Source of the DNA: Saprospiraceae bacterium
GTDB lineage: Bacteria; Bacteroidota; Bacteroidia; Chitinophagales; Saprospiraceae
DNA length: 64,000 nucleotides
Direction of reading: 5' to 3'
Assembly: GCA_019694255.1 (NCBI GenBank)
Contig: JAIBCI010000040.1
Coordinates: forward strand, 1 to 64,000
Shown here: positions 61,257 through 64,000 of the stretch, piece by piece
Layout of the letters: each line of letters begins with the position of its first letter
Position numbering within the stretch: position 1 is the first letter of the stretch
Notes under the pieces: generated by a model
What the model saw: only the letters and a program-made list of their open reading frames with translations
Told to the model about the DNA's origin: nothing
Database searches by the model: none
Translations under genes and position numbers: made by a program

Positions 61257-62681
61257 ATGATTCAGCATAACACCAAAATAGTTGCCACGGTTGGTCCAGC
61301 CTGTAATACCTATGAAGGCCTGGAGGCCTTAGCCCTTGAAGGGGTATCTGTTTTCAGACTAAATTTCTCACATGGCACGCATGAAGACCATCTTAAAGTG
61401 ATACAGCATATTATTCGTATCAATGAAGTGCATGACCTGCATGTCGGGATTCTGACAGACCTCCAGGGACCCAAGCTCAGGATCGGTCTGATGGAAAATA
61501 ATGCTCTGGAAATACGCCAAGGCGACATTTTGACCTTCAAAGACGAAGAGTGTATTGGTAACAAAGACCAGATATACATGAGCTATGACCATTTTGCAAG
61601 AGATGTCAGGCCTGGAGAGAGAATACTGGTGGACGATGGAAAGTTAGTATTTGAGGTGATCCAAACCAATGGACAGGATACGGTAAAACTAAAGGCTTTG
61701 TATGGCGGTGTATTATCCTCCAACAAAGGAGTTAACTTGCCGGACACAGAAGTAAGTCTGCCGTCTCTGACAGAGAAGGATTTGAAAGACCTCGATTTCA
61801 TTCTTACTCAACCCGTCAACTGGATAGCGCTATCCTTTGTGCGCAAAGCAGATGATATTGTAAAGCTTCACCAAATGGTAGAAAGATCAGGACATCCGGC
61901 CAAAGTCATTGCAAAAATAGAAAAGCCGGAGGCACTTCGGAATATTGATGAAATAATAAAAGTGAGTAATGCCATCATGATCGCCAGAGGTGACCTAGGC
62001 GTTGAAATGCCAATTGAAAAACTTCCGACAATACAAAAACTGATCATCAGCAAATGCATCCAGAGAGCCAGGCCAGTGATTGTGGCGACACAGCTTATGG
62101 ATAGCATGATCAATAATCCTTCCCCTACACGTGCTGAAGTTACCGATGTGGCCAATGCGGTACTTGACGGTTGCGATGCGGTAATGCTCAGCGGAGAAAC
62201 TTCCGTTGGAAGGCACCCTCAGCTGGTGGTCTCGGCCATGAACAAAATCATTGTTGAAGCAGAAAAACATTACGGTTTTCAGACAAAACGGCCAAAGCCT
62301 TCTGAAAAATCCTCAACTTTCGTAAGTGATGTGGTTTGTTTTAACGCCGCCAAAGTAGCAGAAGATCTTAAAGCCAAAGCAATCATTGGACTAACCGTCT
62401 CTGGGTATACAGCTTTTAAAACTTCTTCCTATAGGACCAATTGCCCTATTTATATCTTCAGCAGTGAACGTCATATCCTCGGCACCCTCAATCTCGTATG
62501 GGGCGTACACGCATATTACTATGATAAAATGACCTCAACCGATGAAACCATAGAGGATGTCGCCAATATTCTCAAACAAAATCAAAAAGTCAAAAAAGGA
62601 GATCTCATAGTAAATACGGGTAGTATGCCTATTCACGCCAAACTGCGAACCAATATGTTAAAGGTTACTGAGGTCTCGTGA
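61257..62681 (+). CDS. pyk: Pyruvate kinase
   Basis: 474 residues. Transfers phosphate from phosphoenolpyruvate to ADP in glycolysis. Motifs: TKIVATVGPAC and FRLNFSHGTHEDH at the start, the active-site VIAKIEKPEALRNIDEI, MIARGDLGVEMP and ATQLMDSMINNPSPTRAE. Domain order A-B-A-C is complete and the length is usual. The C-terminal allosteric domain lacks obvious extra phosphotransferase domains. Confidence 0.97.
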   Translation: MIQHNTKIVATVGPACNTYEGLEALALEGVSVFRLNFSHGTHEDHLKVIQHIIRINEVHDLHVGILTDLQGPKLRIGLMENNALEIRQGDILTFKDEECIGNKDQIYMSYDHFARDVRPGERILVDDGKLVFEVIQTNGQDTVKLKALYGGVLSSNKGVNLPDTEVSLPSLTEKDLKDLDFILTQPVNWIALSFVRKADDIVKLHQMVERSGHPAKVIAKIEKPEALRNIDEIIKVSNAIMIARGDLGVEMPIEKLPTIQKLIISKCIQRARPVIVATQLMDSMINNPSPTRAEVTDVANAVLDGCDAVMLSGETSVGRHPQLVVSAMNKIIVEAEKHYGFQTKRPKPSEKSSTFVSDVVCFNAAKVAEDLKAKAIIGLTVSGYTAFKTSSYRTNCPIYIFSSERHILGTLNLVWGVHAYYYDKMTSTDETIEDVANILKQNQKVKKGDLIVNTGSMPIHAKLRTNMLKVTEVS

Positions 62682-62775
62682 AATTTATAGTATCAGCTTA
62701 TCGTTATTTCGAACATTAAATTACTGTTATATCAAAAATTTTATCCATTCAGCCCAATACCTGCGAGCAATATTC

Positions 62776-64000
62776 TTGCAAGCAAGCTTCTTGGCCTTCA
62801 TGTTACTTTCCAAACATTCGGTAGTCCATGGCCAGATTCTTAAAAGTGATGCCCCGGTTAGTATTGAATCACAAATCATTGAAGCTACAAAGGAACAGCT
62901 GACAGGTAACCCTGACAAGGCGATTGAAATGTTTGAAAAGTTGAGATCTGAACCTGAAGCCAGGTCCACGGTATATTACCAATTGTCCAGATTATATCTC
63001 TCCAAATCCAGACTTGAGGATGCAATAAACGCCATCAGCGAAAGCGTCAAAGCAGATCCGACAAACAAATGGACCAGGGTTTTTCAGGCTAACCTGCTGG
63101 AATCTGTCGGCAGGTATTTTGGGACGGCAGAAGCCTATGAAGGGTTGAGCCAGATCTTACCGGATCAGTACTCTTTTTATGACCTCGCTGCACTAAATTA
63201 TGTGAAGGCAGACCAGGATGAAAAAGCTTTAGCTGTGTTGGATAAGGCACAAAACAAATTCGGTCTATTACCCGCTTTAGTGATCAAAAAATCAAGAATA
63301 CTTGTCCATCTTGGCAGAGAAAAGAAAGCCATTGATCTCATCACCTCATCGCTCCGCAGTTACCCGGTACACGAAGAACTATTGTCAGCGTTGTATGATA
63401 TTTATATTGCACAAGCGAACAAAAAGGAAGCTGAAAAAATTCTGTTACAGCTCAAAACTATTGATCCGCTGTACACTGCAGGAGGAAAGATAAGTCAACC
63501 AGCACCGAACGTTGGCAATCCGGAAAGTATTGAACAACAAATTAGAGAAGGAAAGACCGGATTAGATGAAATCATTCGATCCTTGATTCCATTTATTGAA
63601 CAAAACCGTTCTACCGATTCCGCAAGACTCAAGTCGATTGCCGATCTTCTCATACAAAAATACCCCCAGGAGGCAAAAGCGTGGGCGCTCCGCGGAGATT
63701 TGTCATACTATACCGAGGACTTGACAGAGGCAGTTAGTGATTATGAAAAATCTGCAACACTTCAAAACGTACCATATTCCGTTTGGGAAAATATGATTGT
63801 GTGTTTGTTGAATTTGAGCCATTGGAAGAAGTTGGAAGAAAAAATTTCACAGGCTTTAGACTTTTATCCCAACCAGCCTTTCCTGTATTTTGCACTGGCC
63901 GAATCCCAGCTTCAATTGTCAAATACAGGTGAAGCATTGACCAATGCACAGCATTTCAAATTGATGAGTAAGAATAATCCCTTTCGTCAAACAGAAGCAA
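62776..64000 (+). CDS. TPR-repeat secreted protein, 3' end outside the window
   Basis: Open frame running off the right edge, over 400 residues. Starting at TTG 62776 it gives a signal peptide (MQASFLAFMLLSKHSVVHG, then QIL); an ATG at 62800 gives a shorter one. The frame is in fact open further upstream (IKNFIHSAQYLRAIF), without a standard start. The body is TPR/Sel1-type helical repeats: EQLTGNPDKAIEMFEKLRS, YYQLSRLYLSKSRLEDAIN, WALRGDLSYYTEDLTEAVSD. Probably periplasmic or outer-membrane-associated. Function unknown. Confidence 0.7.
   Translation, partial: MQASFLAFMLLSKHSVVHGQILKSDAPVSIESQIIEATKEQLTGNPDKAIEMFEKLRSEPEARSTVYYQLSRLYLSKSRLEDAINAISESVKADPTNKWTRVFQANLLESVGRYFGTAEAYEGLSQILPDQYSFYDLAALNYVKADQDEKALAVLDKAQNKFGLLPALVIKKSRILVHLGREKKAIDLITSSLRSYPVHEELLSALYDIYIAQANKKEAEKILLQLKTIDPLYTAGGKISQPAPNVGNPESIEQQIREGKTGLDEIIRSLIPFIEQNRSTDSARLKSIADLLIQKYPQEAKAWALRGDLSYYTEDLTEAVSDYEKSATLQNVPYSVWENMIVCLLNLSHWKKLEEKISQALDFYPNQPFLYFALAESQLQLSNTGEALTNAQHFKLMSKNNPFRQTEA

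Overview
The window is a chromosomal stretch of a Bacteroidota bacterium. The best guess is a Saprospiria- or Chitinophagia-like lineage; this is inferred from gene content, not from a marker phylogeny. Supporting signs are type IX secretion (T9SS) C-terminal sorting domains on large secreted proteins, families largely confined to Bacteroidota (DUF4294, DUF2851, the alternative GlmU-like protein, the small ribosomal protein bTHX), mevalonate decarboxylase, and many promoters with the Bacteroidota -7 element TAnnTTTG. I see no phage, transposon, CRISPR array or rRNA. There is one tRNA, tRNA-Leu(CAA).

Layout. 1-5 kb: a LysR regulator, tRNA-Leu, a ridA-trpS-FAH hydrolase run, then DUF177-rpmF facing bTHX. 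4.8-7.7 kb: a PASTA membrane protein, rhodanese, DUF4294 protein and mvaD. 7.7-12.8 kb: a reverse-strand polysaccharide unit (Wzz-like protein, O-antigen ligase-like protein) followed by a T9SS-exported beta-propeller protein. 12.9-20.9 kb: TauE/SafE exporter, an atypical SDR, a giant VPS10-type propeller protein preceded by a coupled 42-codon ORF, a LolA-like protein, a GT2 glycosyltransferase and a PaaE-like reductase. 20.9-26.2 kb: a 0.7-kb AT-rich region with hairpins, then a 1529-residue CotH/lamin-tail/beta-helix T9SS cargo. 26.2-36.8 kb: DUF1801, a small XRE regulator/membrane protein pair with a three-copy phased operator, an isolated moxR, rpmE type B, alternative GlmU, an isolated sdhB, queG, DedA, a dicarboxylate symporter, ung, and the LemA-TPM-TPM set.

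37.6-43.4 kb is the least explained part. A TPR sensor kinase and a NarL-type response regulator, each apparently its own transcription unit, are followed by three secreted proteins I cannot assign, behind a promoter with two upstream dyads. It is the best candidate here for an undescribed sensing and secretion module.

43.6-64 kb is mostly core: parC-murA (MurA has Asp in place of the fosfomycin-target Cys), then a nine-gene reverse-strand envelope run reading mreB-mreC-mreD-mrdA-folA-DUF2851-lpxK-RemB/Wzi-like barrel with overlapping or nearly overlapping genes, a CNNM/CorC protein, acpP-fabF-rnc plus a SWIM-family protein lacking its zinc finger, pyk, and a TPR protein that runs off the right edge. 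Together the genes cover envelope construction (cell shape, peptidoglycan precursor, lipid A, surface polysaccharide), translation and secreted surface proteins.
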